Part shown: piece by piece, positions 1 to 9,033 of the stretch
Numbering within the stretch: the stretch's first letter is position 1
How the letters are laid out: each line of letters begins with the position of its first letter
Assembly (NCBI GenBank): GCA_030041295.1
Contig: JASHOD010000105.1
Coordinates: forward strand, 1-64,000
Reading direction: 5' to 3'
DNA from: Nitrososphaerales archaeon
GTDB lineage: Archaea > Thermoproteota > Nitrososphaeria > Nitrososphaerales > CADDZS01
Length of the DNA stretch: 64,000 nucleotides
Made by a program: the position numbers and the translations under genes
The notes under the pieces: generated by a model
What the model saw: the letters and a program-made list of their open reading frames with translations, nothing else
Databases searched by the model: none
What the model was told of the DNA's origin: nothing

Positions 1-649
1 TTCCGAATCCCTGTACAGCGGCGGTCGCGCCCTTTAATTGAAGGCCGATTGTCTTCGCTGCTTCCCTAGCCGCGATAACACAGCCTCTCGCCGTGGAGTT
101 ATTCCTTCCTTCAGAACCTCCGAGTGCAATCGGCTTGCCAGTGACGCATTCTGGGACTTGGTGCCCTTGAATGCTGGAGTATGTATCCAAAATCCAAGCC
201 ATCGTCTGGGGATCAGTGTAGACGTCTGGTGCCGGGACATCTCGATACGGTCCGATAAAGTCCGCAATTGCACTTGTATAACGCCTAGTTATCTTCTCTT
301 TTTCCCCCATTGACATGTGCTTCGGATCGCAGATGATTCCTCCTTTTGCACCCCCGTACGGTATGTCAGCAACCGCGCACTTCCAGGTCATCCAAGCGGC
401 GAGAGCTTTCACCTCGTCGAGGTACACATTGGGGTGGTACCTGATTCCGCCTTTGAAAGGTCCCCTCGCGTCGTTAAACTGAACTCTGTATCCCTGAAAA
501 TTCTTCACGGTTCCGTTGTCGAGTTTGATTGGGAGCGAAACGCTCAGAATTCTCTTTGGCTGTTTTAGAATCTCATGAACGTCTGGATTTAGTCCGATGA
601 TGTCTGCAACTCGCTCGAGTTGCTTTTGAGCGTTGTCGTACGCGTTCAT
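1..649 (-). CDS. gdhA: Glutamate dehydrogenase, N-terminal part (runs off the left edge)
   Basis: Oxidative deamination of glutamate to 2-oxoglutarate with NAD(P). Reading the minus strand from ATG at 649 gives 216 open residues to the window edge. Seen: the substrate-binding PFKGGIRYHP at about 64-73, the TWK lysine near 90, the catalytic-lysine motif PYGGAKGG at 98-104, and TGKPIALGGSEGR at 170-182, which leads into the nucleotide-binding domain; the last residues VQGFG begin the dinucleotide fold. These are diagnostic of the Glu/Leu/Phe/Val dehydrogenase family, and the pattern is that of GDH. The C-terminal half lies outside the window. A TATA-like CTATAAATG (745-753, minus sense CATTTATAG) lies about 95 bases upstream. 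No strong ribosome binding site is seen. Confidence 0.93.
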   Translation of the reverse strand, partial: MNAYDNAQKQLERVADIIGLNPDVHEILKQPKRILSVSLPIKLDNGTVKNFQGYRVQFNDARGPFKGGIRYHPNVYLDEVKALAAWMTWKCAVADIPYGGAKGGIICDPKHMSMGEKEKITRRYTSAIADFIGPYRDVPAPDVYTDPQTMAWILDTYSSIQGHQVPECVTGKPIALGGSEGRNNSTARGCVIAAREAAKTIGLQLKGATAAVQGFG

Positions 650-863
650 CTCGTTTCCTGTCGTTGTTGTTGATTTTTCCTTCTTGGTTTCTAAGAGACT
701 TGTCGCCAAAAAATTCGCCTTGAGTACAGGCTGCTTTCGATGCAACTATAAATGAGCTAGACGTTTTTCATGCTTGATAATGAGTCAGTTGATCTAGCTC
801 GCGCGTTACTCACGAGTGAAGCAATTGCAGAAATAGTTTTTTGTTTCAGATTTCTGAAAATAA

Positions 864-1301
864 TTAGGGCACGGTTATTACGGGGGTAGTGGAATTCTCG
901 ATAACGCGTCTCGCCACGCTTCCCAAGGACCGCACCTTCGCCAGTCCATGCAGGCCCTGAAGACCTACAATGATAATGTCGCTTTTCATGTCCTCTGCGA
1001 CAATTAAGATGTTTTCAGCTGCGTTTCCTGCCTCAGTCACAGTTTCGCATGTTACACCCTTATCTGAGAGGGTACTTTTGTACTTCTCCAATACCTGAGC
1101 GCCCACAGCATCGTAATAATCAGAATCGCTCAAGTTTTCGACCTTGGCATAGTCCTTGTAGCTCTCCGGTACTCCGTAAGTGGGTGTAACATAGAGAAGA
1201 GTTATGCTTGCGGAAATTTTCTTTGCTAGGTCCGCCGCGTAATTTACTATCTTTTCCGAGTGTTTTGATCCATCAATAGCCACAAGAATCTGTGAAGACA
1301 A
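864..1301 (-). CDS. Universal stress protein, UspA family
   Basis: A 145-residue single-domain USP that probably binds ATP and acts in the cytoplasm. The N-terminus ILVAIDGSKHS is the usual first strand with the ATP-contacting Asp. Near the C-terminus GLQGLHGLAKVRSLGSVARR resembles the G-2x-G-9x-G(S/T) nucleotide loop with one extra residue. The start is TTG at 1301. A TATA-like TGTATAAAC in minus sense lies roughly 40 bases upstream, which suits a very short or absent leader. It stands alone between glutamate dehydrogenase and the divergent P-loop gene. Precise stress role unknown. Confidence 0.9.
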   Translation of the reverse strand: MSSQILVAIDGSKHSEKIVNYAADLAKKISASITLLYVTPTYGVPESYKDYAKVENLSDSDYYDAVGAQVLEKYKSTLSDKGVTCETVTEAGNAAENILIVAEDMKSDIIIVGLQGLHGLAKVRSLGSVARRVIENSTTPVITVP

Positions 1302-1438
1302 AATAAAGGCACTAATTCTAGATTATTCTACGATTTCGCCGTTTATACATTTGAATACGATTCTCAGTTGTGATAATCACATTGTGTTGATATATACGCT
1401 GCAGAATATCTAGGATTAGTAGGGAGTGTAAGATTCAC

Positions 1439-2779
1439 TTGCGAAAAGTAATCATTTTGGGAGCTGCAGGAAGGGACTTTCACAATTTCCTCACTTTTTA
1501 CAAGAATAATCCCGAGTATGAAGTCGTCGCGTTCACTGCGACGCAAATCCCAGGCATAGAGAAAAGGGTCTTTCCTCTGGAATTAGCAGGCTCCAGGTAT
1601 CCGAATGGAATTCCGATTTATCCGGAGGAGAAACTAGCTGACCTCGTAAGGGAACTTCAAGCTGATGACGTTGTATTTTCATATAGTGATGTTTCCCACG
1701 TTGACTTGATGCACAAAGCTTCGATTGCTTTGGCGAGCGGAGCAAGTTTCGAACTACTCGGTCCAAATGATACGATGCTTCGCTCAAAAAAACCCGTAAT
1801 CGCGGTCTGCGCGGTCAGGACCGGAGCTGGCAAGAGTCCTACGGTGCGAAAGATTTCACTCACTCTGAGGGAAATGGGATTCATAGCCTCGATTATACGT
1901 CATCCGATGCCTTACGGCGACCTCGCGAAGGAGGCAGTTCAGGAGTTTAGAACGTTTGAAGATTTGGAGAAGCAAAAAGTTACAATCGAGGAACGCGAAG
2001 AATACGAGGCACATATCGCAAATGGTTTCTCAGTCTATGCCGGAGTTGACTATGCAAGGATCCTCAGCCTAGCTGAAACGAATTCAGACATTGTAATTTT
2101 CGACGGAGGTAACAACGACTTTTCATTTGTCAAGCCTGATTTGCTCTTTGTGGTCGCAGACGCCCTGCGCCCGGGTCACGAGCTTTCTTATCATCCCGGC
2201 GAAACAAACATTCGGATGGCAGATTACATAATAATTGACAAGGTAGATGCCGCACCGAAAGATAACACAGAGCAAATCAAAGCAGATATCAAACAGCTGA
2301 ATCCTAGAGCCAAAGTCATACTTGCGAATCTTAGGGACTATGTGGAGAATCCCAAACTAGTCGCCGGACACAGAGTTCTGTGCATCGAAGACGGCCCAAC
2401 TCTGACGCACGGGGGTCTTCCTACCGGTGCCGCTTACAAGATAGCGACTCAGTTTGGAGCTAGTGAAATCGTAGATCCGAGAAAGTACGCGGTGGGTTCT
2501 TTGAATGAAGTCTTCAACAAATTCTCGCATTTGGGAAAGGTTCTGCCTGCGATGGGATATAGCGATAAACAAATGAAAGAGCTTGAAGAAACAATCAACA
2601 ACACAGATTGCGATGTTGTTCTGATCGGAACTCCTGTCGATCTCGGGCGATTTATCAAGATAAAAAAGCCCAGCGACCGAGTGAGATACGAAATCGAAGA
2701 GATAAGTGACCTAACTCTGAGAAAGGCAATTTCAGATTTCATTCAAGTTCGAGCTTCGCCAACGGTATTAAGAAAGTAG
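1439..2779 (+). CDS. Cyclic 2,3-diphosphoglycerate synthetase-like P-loop protein
   Basis: 446 residues, starting at TTG 1439. An N-terminal Rossmann-like segment (KVIILGAAGRDFHNF) is followed by a Walker A loop, VRTGAGKS, at about 126-133 and the acidic motif VIFDGGNND. This architecture matches the family of archaeal cyclic 2,3-diphosphoglycerate synthetase, which makes the thermoprotectant cDPG from 2,3-DPG and ATP. Family members in many organisms without cDPG carry the same annotation but no proven activity, so the substrate is uncertain. Divergent from the usp gene, with 137 bases between them. Followed after 28 bases by VKOR in the same direction, possibly co-transcribed. Confidence 0.8.
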   Translation: MRKVIILGAAGRDFHNFLTFYKNNPEYEVVAFTATQIPGIEKRVFPLELAGSRYPNGIPIYPEEKLADLVRELQADDVVFSYSDVSHVDLMHKASIALASGASFELLGPNDTMLRSKKPVIAVCAVRTGAGKSPTVRKISLTLREMGFIASIIRHPMPYGDLAKEAVQEFRTFEDLEKQKVTIEEREEYEAHIANGFSVYAGVDYARILSLAETNSDIVIFDGGNNDFSFVKPDLLFVVADALRPGHELSYHPGETNIRMADYIIIDKVDAAPKDNTEQIKADIKQLNPRAKVILANLRDYVENPKLVAGHRVLCIEDGPTLTHGGLPTGAAYKIATQFGASEIVDPRKYAVGSLNEVFNKFSHLGKVLPAMGYSDKQMKELEETINNTDCDVVLIGTPVDLGRFIKIKKPSDRVRYEIEEISDLTLRKAISDFIQVRASPTVLRK

Positions 2780-2807
2780 TAACTCAAAGACCGGGTCTCA
2801 AAAGAAC

Positions 2808-3347
2808 TTGAAGTTTAGATTTAGCTGGTGGAAACTTGCCTTACTATCGGTGATGTCAGCAGTTGGCATCTGGGCTTCTACAACAGTTCTTATCATCTAC
2901 GACCAGCTTCATCAGCAATTGCCGGGATGCTCCTCAAAGCCCGAATACTTCTTCGGCTTTCCAGTTAACTGCGACGCGGTACTGAGTTCTCAATATTCAA
3001 CTATTGATGGAATTCCGCTAGAATTTTTTGCAATTATTTTCTTCATGGTCAACCTAGGTTTGGTACTTCTGCTATCGTTCAGAGGATTAACACTCGATAA
3101 AATCTACCCCACCGTGAGGAATATACTTCGTTGGTGGAGGTACCTTGGCGTGATAATCGTGAGTATCCTGATTTACATTGAGATATTCAAGGTCGGGGCG
3201 ATCTGTTTGTATTGCACGACTATGCATATCTCTATCATCGCTGACTTTGGAATCCTGACATGGTTCTACTACAAGAAATTGATTCCACTTCCGCCGAAGA
3301 AACTAAAGACGAATAAAATCGGGTCTTACAAGAACATTCGAAAGTAA
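2808..3347 (+). CDS. VKOR family disulfide-forming membrane protein
   Basis: 179 residues, start TTG 2808. Vitamin K epoxide reductase homologues in prokaryotes reoxidise thioredoxin-like partners using quinone, driving extracytoplasmic disulfide formation. Seen: four hydrophobic segments, the loop cysteine pair Cys41 and Cys55 in the first extracytoplasmic loop, and the active-site CLYC (Cys133-Cys136) at the start of the last membrane helix. All four catalytic cysteines are present. The basic C-terminal tail should face the cytoplasm. The DUF929 thioredoxin-like protein at 62.5 kb is a candidate partner, by inference only. Confidence 0.9.
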   Translation: MKFRFSWWKLALLSVMSAVGIWASTTVLIIYDQLHQQLPGCSSKPEYFFGFPVNCDAVLSSQYSTIDGIPLEFFAIIFFMVNLGLVLLLSFRGLTLDKIYPTVRNILRWWRYLGVIIVSILIYIEIFKVGAICLYCTTMHISIIADFGILTWFYYKKLIPLPPKKLKTNKIGSYKNIRK

Positions 3348-3556
3348 GTCGACTAAGCTTTCGAGGCTTGAGTAATCGACCAAGTCCTTTTTCTCAGTAT
3401 GCTCTCAACTTGAGAAATAGCTGTTTGTCGATTGCATCGAGGATCCCGATTGAAATTTCGATTAGACTGGTCATCAGTATCAGCAAAAGAGGGGACGTAT
3501 TCCTTCTTAATTGATTTTTAACTGCTAGATTCCTAGGGTTTGTAGCGGCAAAGGCA

Positions 3557-4381
3557 ATGAACTGCACTGATGTAAGAGCATTTTTCTCGCAAATATCTGA
3601 CAAGTCAGTTTCGCTTTCGGTTTCCGAATCGGATATCGATTTCCTCGTAAGTAACGGCTACCTTGCACGCAAGTCTCAGGCCGAATATGACGAAGCTCAC
3701 TCCGAAGTCGCGAATTTGCAACAGACTGTTGACAGTTTGCAAAATGAAAGAGAGCAGGAAAGTGCTGCCGCTGAGACAATGTCGGAGGACGAGAGAAAGA
3801 CACAATCGATTCGTTTCTATTTTGAAGGTAAAGACGAGAAAGAAGCACAGCGTCAAAAGGTAGAAAGTGAAAAAGATAGCGTTTCAAAATTAGAATCTGA
3901 CATCACCGAACGAGAGTCCACAGTAAGCGCACTTATCCAAAAGAAATCCGCTTTAGACATGTACGTCCCTTACGGTACGGAATACCTCTCGCTCACCGGA
4001 TTAGGGCAGATTATGTTGAACGATCTCAACGTTTATAGCACTAGAGTTGGTGATATGGACTTTGGAATATATATCGAACAGTCCCAAGCCGTAACCCGCG
4101 AACTTAACGACATAGCCCAGAGAGCAGCTTTCTACGCTTCCGCCATTGAACAGCAACTTGACTCTAGATTCATCGCAACCTGCGTGAATTGCGGACGCAA
4201 GGTGGACGTCACGAATGTTACGGAATTCTTGTACTGCAGCAACTGCCATAAATTTGACTGGGTGGTTCGGGGAGACCTTTCTGGGCAGTTCATCCGGGAA
4301 GTTAAGGCAGAGGAGCCCCCGGTTGAGGAAAGTAGTAACGATAACGACGATAATGAGAATGATCGCGGAGAAGACGAATAG
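3557..4381 (+). CDS. Coiled-coil protein with C-terminal zinc ribbon
   Basis: 274 residues, start ATG 3557; no named family recognised. Residues about 40-130 are a charged heptad-like region rich in Glu, Lys and Gln, predicted coiled coil. Residues 209-230 form a zinc ribbon (Cys209-x2-Cys212, Cys227-x2-Cys230). The last 25 residues are almost purely acidic and Asn-rich. The region between coil and zinc ribbon looks helical. It heads a five-gene same-strand run (3557-8272) and is separated from the next gene by 29 bases containing GGAGAGGTGA. Likely cytosolic and a scaffold or assembly factor, but this is inference. Confidence 0.75.
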   Translation: MNCTDVRAFFSQISDKSVSLSVSESDIDFLVSNGYLARKSQAEYDEAHSEVANLQQTVDSLQNEREQESAAAETMSEDERKTQSIRFYFEGKDEKEAQRQKVESEKDSVSKLESDITERESTVSALIQKKSALDMYVPYGTEYLSLTGLGQIMLNDLNVYSTRVGDMDFGIYIEQSQAVTRELNDIAQRAAFYASAIEQQLDSRFIATCVNCGRKVDVTNVTEFLYCSNCHKFDWVVRGDLSGQFIREVKAEEPPVEESSNDNDDNENDRGEDE

Positions 4382-4410
4382 CAGGAACTTGGAGAGGTGA
4401 TTAAAAAGAA

Positions 4411-5373
4411 ATGTCAGAAATTCGGACGCAAGAAGTTTCTCAACTGTGGGGAGTTGCCATAGGGCTGGCTAAACTTCAAGGCGACCAAAATCGAATCCGA
4501 GATCAGTTCCAACAGGTAATGGAGAGCCTGAAGGGATTCGACTCCGACCTTGATAGAAAGATGATGGCTGCGGAGATAATAGTGGCTTCAGGGAACTCAA
4601 GCTTTCAAAGCCTCGAACAAGATCTAGCCATGCTTGACAAACAATTGAGAACGGAATACAACGTACCACAATCTCAGTCGATAGGCCTCGCCGCAACGCT
4701 GCTTTATGGCAAGAACCGAGACACTGACACCTATCCGATGGACAGGTTCAGACACTTTCAGATAATGATCGATTCTCCAGAAGTTGCTGCTATGCTTGCC
4801 ATTTCAAACGTTGACACGGATACCCTCAGCACGAAATTCCATGACTTTGAAGCTCTTTTTGAAGACGGCGGATTTACGAAGTCAGACGATCGTGACATCG
4901 CGGCCGCATATCTAGCCATATCGCCAGTGGTTCGCGATGACGAAACGAGATCAAAGATAAGCATTTTCGTGGACGGAATCAGGGGCGACTTAGCTTTCCC
5001 TCTGGTTCCGGCTGCAATCCTGATGACAATTCCTGACCTTGAGCCTCATGAAATCCTAGACCTAATTGAGAAAGCAGTTTCAGTGCTCGGACAGTACGCA
5101 AAGGTGCTAGGGCGATCTGAACTTGTTAGCCTTGCAGTTAGGATGATTCACGGCGTCAACAACGAACTCGTCAAACAAGTCAACCCTCAGGCTAAAATTA
5201 CAAACACACCTATTCAGTTTACTCAACAGCCGTACATGTACGGAGGGTACTATCCCATGATCTGGTGGTACTATCCAATTATCATCGCGCACTACAACCA
5301 TTACGCAATCTATCGCGGTTACAGCAATCCTCAAGCCGGGCATTCACATGGAATCGGAGGCTTTTTCGGTTGA
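4411..5373 (+). CDS. Helical protein with aromatic C-terminal tail, weakly DUF4003-like
   Basis: 320 residues, ATG 4411, preceded by GGAGAGGTGATT. Residues 1-265 look entirely alpha-helical and contain repeated Leu/Ala helices (IGLAATLLYG, AAYLAISPVV, AAILMTIPDL), with a general resemblance to the bacterial DUF4003 group. That resemblance is from memory and weak. The last 45 residues are very unusual: Tyr/Trp/His/Gly-rich, with YMYGGYYPMIWWYYPIII, either a short membrane-interacting hairpin or a self-associating tail. The stop codon overlaps the start of the next gene (TGATG), implying translational coupling. Confidence 0.72.
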   Translation: MSEIRTQEVSQLWGVAIGLAKLQGDQNRIRDQFQQVMESLKGFDSDLDRKMMAAEIIVASGNSSFQSLEQDLAMLDKQLRTEYNVPQSQSIGLAATLLYGKNRDTDTYPMDRFRHFQIMIDSPEVAAMLAISNVDTDTLSTKFHDFEALFEDGGFTKSDDRDIAAAYLAISPVVRDDETRSKISIFVDGIRGDLAFPLVPAAILMTIPDLEPHEILDLIEKAVSVLGQYAKVLGRSELVSLAVRMIHGVNNELVKQVNPQAKITNTPIQFTQQPYMYGGYYPMIWWYYPIIIAHYNHYAIYRGYSNPQAGHSHGIGGFFG

Positions 5374-6314
5374 TGCGAAAAGAGATTAGAGCACCTATTT
5401 TTGTCATCGCTCTTCTGGTCATTTTTGTATCCTCGACAGGGATTCATTCAAGCTCAGCACTTTACAATCCGCATCAGGGAGACTATTTCAGATACAGCGA
5501 GACGGTTGAACTCGTGAATGGCACGGGAAATTATGCAGGATACTCAGAGAAAACGATTACGACCGGCGGCGAAACCATAGACTCTATCAGTGGAAATACT
5601 GTTGCTGCAAACTACAGTTTCTCGTATGTTTTTACTAACACTACTGGAACTCAAAGCGGAAGCATGTCAGGGCCATATACGTTTTCTGACAGTACTTTCA
5701 AGTACATTAATGGAACCGACGATGAAACCTCCTACGGCGGAAATCCATACGTGAATCCCTCGGTCTGGTTTTTGATCAATTCGTCCTTGAACGTGGACTC
5801 GACCTTTGAAATCTTAAACACGAATATGACCGTCAAGTCTACGAATACAACCTTCTACTTGCCAAGTGAGGGAAGATATGTTGAAACGATGTTTGCGCAA
5901 GGAAGCGGATCATTTCAAAGAAATGATGTATACGGTATATTCAGCGCGACTTACACATGGAGCGCTTGGTACGACCCAACCACAGGATACATAGTGGCAT
6001 ATGACTACATAGAGGAGGACTCTAGCTCTAGTGCTAGCTTTGTATACACGGACGCGCTATATGTCACTAGTAGCAGCTATTCATTGACCACGGTTAGTGC
6101 TCGTTCTATCATCACTACAACTATCGCCTCTTCTTCTGCAACTACGACATCAACTACATCATCGTCATCTTCGACTTCGAGTGGACAGGCGACGCCCACG
6201 GTTGATTACATAGTTATCGCCGTTGCAGTCGTGGCAGTTGTTGCGGGGTTTGTGATCTATTTCATGAGAAAAGGCGTTCCTTCCTCAGGTAATCTTCCTA
6301 GTGCTGTCAGGTGA
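5373..6314 (+). CDS. Secreted, C-terminally anchored Ser/Thr-rich protein
   Basis: 313 residues from ATG 5373, which overlaps the upstream stop as TGATG. An upstream in-frame extension exists but lies inside the previous gene, and 5373 places a clean signal peptide first: a basic start MRKEIR, then a hydrophobic stretch, then an Ala/Ser-rich cleavage region. The mature part is beta-rich, with many N-glycosylation sequons (NGT, NTT, NMT). About 40 residues of almost pure Ser/Thr follow, probably O-glycosylated, then one transmembrane helix (VDYIVIAVAVVAVVAGF) and a short basic cytoplasmic tail. Cell-surface location is well supported. No enzymatic motif is seen. Confidence 0.8.
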   Translation: MRKEIRAPIFVIALLVIFVSSTGIHSSSALYNPHQGDYFRYSETVELVNGTGNYAGYSEKTITTGGETIDSISGNTVAANYSFSYVFTNTTGTQSGSMSGPYTFSDSTFKYINGTDDETSYGGNPYVNPSVWFLINSSLNVDSTFEILNTNMTVKSTNTTFYLPSEGRYVETMFAQGSGSFQRNDVYGIFSATYTWSAWYDPTTGYIVAYDYIEEDSSSSASFVYTDALYVTSSSYSLTTVSARSIITTTIASSSATTTSTTSSSSSTSSGQATPTVDYIVIAVAVVAVVAGFVIYFMRKGVPSSGNLPSAVR

Positions 6315-6320
6315 GGACCT

Positions 6321-7520
6321 ATGAAATTGCACGGATATCCCATCACCCTAAATGCATATGAAAGCCCTAAAGTAGTTACCAACAAGTATTTTGCGAGCTA
6401 CTGCGTCCCTGATCTTGAGAAAATATATTTTCCGAACAGCATGAAGCCTTTTTCTGGTTCCGCGCCTTTGGACAGCAAGGAATTTCTCGTCGACGATAAC
6501 AGAAGCGCCGTCGTTCCGAGGCCGTCGGCGACCATAGACAACATGGACTTTTACCAGAATGTCAAAGGAATTGGTTCGACGACGGGCCCGTTCTCACGTA
6601 GACCATTCCGCGAGGCGGAGATATGCTCATTCATTAAGAACGACAACATTTCGAGCAAGATTAGGCGTTCTAGAGAGGCCGTTCCCCGGTATCTCACTGG
6701 GGAGCTTTGGTCTCGTGGTTCTCCTTACGGAGCTCAAGGATTGCAATACGCCGACATTGCCATGAAGGCAGCAGAAATGGCAACCAGCCCAACGTCAATT
6801 CATGGATTTCGCATCGCACCGATTGTGAAGATAGTCTTCCTCCCAGAAGAAATAGAGACGCAAATTTCAAAGATCTACTGGTATCGACGTTTCAAGCTCC
6901 CGATGGTTCAAGAAGAAAGACTTGTTCCCTCAAACGTTCGAATTTACTTTCATTCCGACCACACCTTAGGTGACGATACGAGCTGGGTGTTCGACTTGTT
7001 CGAAATCGACACAAATGAAAAGGCAATTCGTTTCGAGATCAACTTCCTAAAGAGCGGAATGGCTGTACTTACCTTGTTTTCGAGATCACTCAAAAACAAT
7101 TACAATGGCACTCATAGTGGCCTAGATTTCTACGATGTTTGGCTTGACAAAGATGCTGTCCTTTCCCCCGACGGAACAATCTACTGGGCTGACCTCGAAG
7201 GGCTCGAGTGGATTACTGTTTGGGACAAGGATCCGGCAAATCCTGATGCAAAATCACCTATCGAGGAGAAAATGGAATATCAGATCTACAGATGCATGTA
7301 CGAATTCATGTATGCTTACGAGCAAATCGAAATAGAGAGATGCAAGAGATTTGGGATCTCGACTGACAGAAAAACTCAATTTGAATATCTGCTAAAAGAA
7401 GCTCTACGGGACGACGAAGTAATCGAGCTCGAACGAGAACCTGATCGTCTAGATCTGAATATTGGAAACATTTTGGGCGAGGAAGAACTAACCAAGAAAT
7501 TTACGATGATTGATTGGTGA
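6321..7520 (+). CDS. Uncharacterised 399-residue protein, possible kinase-like fold
   Basis: Starts at ATG 6321, 7 bases after the previous stop, with AGGTGAGGACCT upstream. No family recognised with confidence. Two stretches recall SelO/protein-kinase-like folds: a glycine loop VKGIGSTTGPFSRR near residues 82-95, and SPDGTIYWADLEGLEWI near 285-300, where Asp could be the metal-binding acidic residue. No classical HRD or DFG motif is present. The protein lacks signal peptide and membrane helices, so it is cytosolic. Its TGA overlaps the start region of the GNAT gene, linking the two in translation. Confidence 0.72.
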   Translation: MKLHGYPITLNAYESPKVVTNKYFASYCVPDLEKIYFPNSMKPFSGSAPLDSKEFLVDDNRSAVVPRPSATIDNMDFYQNVKGIGSTTGPFSRRPFREAEICSFIKNDNISSKIRRSREAVPRYLTGELWSRGSPYGAQGLQYADIAMKAAEMATSPTSIHGFRIAPIVKIVFLPEEIETQISKIYWYRRFKLPMVQEERLVPSNVRIYFHSDHTLGDDTSWVFDLFEIDTNEKAIRFEINFLKSGMAVLTLFSRSLKNNYNGTHSGLDFYDVWLDKDAVLSPDGTIYWADLEGLEWITVWDKDPANPDAKSPIEEKMEYQIYRCMYEFMYAYEQIEIERCKRFGISTDRKTQFEYLLKEALRDDEVIELEREPDRLDLNIGNILGEEELTKKFTMIDW

Positions 7521-7525
7521 AGAAA

Positions 7526-8272
7526 ATGCCAGATATTCAAGTTAAGGAGATAAAGAAAGAGTCTGAAATGCCTCCGATGCCCGAGGGACTATCGTCCTTC
7601 CCAGTCCCGTATCTCACGTACTGGGTCAAGGAAGCTCTCGACATAGGCGGGGAGGCATATTTGTCCAAAACTTCTCTCGGAGAAATCTTAGGACTGTTTG
7701 TTTATGACAACTACGAACAGACGGGGACCGTCTTTACCAAATCAAAAGAGGTTTTTAATCACTTTTTCAAGATGAAACCTTTCGGATCTTGCTTCTCGGA
7801 AATTCAAGCGGAGCATTCAAACCAAGCATTTGACATCTTGTCCGTCGGTAACTTGGATGGAGTCTCATTAGATCGCGAATTCAAACACGAGATCAGTATT
7901 GAACGAAACGTCGCTGAAATAGAACGGTTCATGTCCTTCGCACATCATGGACTAAATCCGAAATGGGTTCGCGTCGCTCTTGCGAACGGAGACAATTGTT
8001 TTGCAGCTAGAATGGGCAAAGACATCGTAGGTATGGCTTGGCTCTCGCTCGTTAAAGGTATCGGTCGCGTGTCAGATCTCTACGTCAGACGACAATTCAG
8101 GAGAAATGGGATTGCGGGTGATCTCTTCTATGCACGTCTCATATATCTGAAATCAAAGCGTGCCAGCTCATATTTCGCGGAAATTGCGCATGACAACGAG
8201 GCCGCTATGAAGCACGCACTAAAGGTGGGCCTCAAGGTAACTGGTCAGGTTTACGAGTATTTTCCTGAATGA
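7526..8272 (+). CDS. GNAT family N-acetyltransferase
   Basis: 248 residues from ATG 7526. TTG 7514 and GTG 7517 are in frame but overlap the upstream stop, whereas GGTGA at 7516-7520 sits 5 bases before the ATG as a good ribosome binding site. The C-terminal ~100 residues form the acetyltransferase domain: the beta-strand VSDLYVRRQFRRNGIAGDLF contains the acetyl-CoA pyrophosphate loop R-x-x-G-x-A, followed by the amphipathic helix. The N-terminal ~130 residues are unassigned. Last gene of the 3.5-8.3 kb operon; its acceptor substrate could be a neighbouring protein. Confidence 0.85.
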   Translation: MPDIQVKEIKKESEMPPMPEGLSSFPVPYLTYWVKEALDIGGEAYLSKTSLGEILGLFVYDNYEQTGTVFTKSKEVFNHFFKMKPFGSCFSEIQAEHSNQAFDILSVGNLDGVSLDREFKHEISIERNVAEIERFMSFAHHGLNPKWVRVALANGDNCFAARMGKDIVGMAWLSLVKGIGRVSDLYVRRQFRRNGIAGDLFYARLIYLKSKRASSYFAEIAHDNEAAMKHALKVGLKVTGQVYEYFPE

Positions 8273-8298
8273 AGCATTGAATTATATCTCGCAGCGTC

Positions 8299-9033
8299 TC
8301 ACTTCCACTTCGTAAGTATTTCTTCTCGATTGAAAGTAGATTTGCTCACGAAGAAAAGCGCAATATCAAAGGCCAGTATAATGCCTGCGACGGCCAGCAG
8401 AGGCACTGTGCTGAATGAGAAAGCTCCTTCGAGTGAAGCTATGAAGATGGCGATGAATGGAATCCACATCAGCCCGCTAATCTGATTCGCACCCCGGACA
8501 TCGTTAACCCGAGATGAGACGATCACTCCAACCTCAATGCTGACTATTGCTGCGAGAGGAACAAGCAGAAAGATCATAATTGCGGAGTCCAAATTTGGAA
8601 AATAGTAAAACGACAATAGATCGTGCGTCATAGAATCTGTTCCACCCATGAATATGGCGGCCCCGATCCAGATCGAAACAATCGGCAGCACGAAGGATGC
8701 AATGCCTTTTCCAAGTAAGATCTCACTGTCAGTAGTTGGAGTCGCAAGCAGCGGCTCAAGGCTTTTCTCGATCTTTTCGCCAACTATACTGTATGCGGCA
8801 ATGGAACTTGGCAGGACGGCGGCCATGACGACGTAAAAATAAGTTAGAGATTCGAGACCTTGTCCGTAGTTAGACGATATGCCAGAGGATGTAGCTATGT
8901 CGTTATTCACAATAAGCAGGAAAAGAATCGAAGCCAGTATTGGAAACAAAATCGTATAGAAGATAATACTCTTCCGTCTCCTAATCACCTTCAATTCCTT
9001 TCGAGCTATTTTCCAGGGCATCCAGGTGGTCAT
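8299..9033 (-). CDS. ABC-2 type transporter permease
   Basis: 244 residues with six predicted membrane segments. The cytoplasmic N-terminus (MPWKIARKELKVIRRRKSIIFY) with its amphipathic elbow helix is typical of ABC-2 permeases of the NatB/YhaP type. It includes the conserved SIVGEKIEKSLEPLLATPTTDSE segment that docks the ATPase. ATG 9033 overlaps the stop of the upstream ATPase by 4 bases (ATGA). Together the pair forms an exporter. Substrate unknown; the family exports drugs, sodium, lipids or polysaccharide precursors. Confidence 0.9.
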   Translation of the reverse strand: MTTWMPWKIARKELKVIRRRKSIIFYTILFPILASILFLLIVNNDIATSSGISSNYGQGLESLTYFYVVMAAVLPSSIAAYSIVGEKIEKSLEPLLATPTTDSEILLGKGIASFVLPIVSIWIGAAIFMGGTDSMTHDLLSFYYFPNLDSAIMIFLLVPLAAIVSIEVGVIVSSRVNDVRGANQISGLMWIPFIAIFIASLEGAFSFSTVPLLAVAGIILAFDIALFFVSKSTFNREEILTKWK

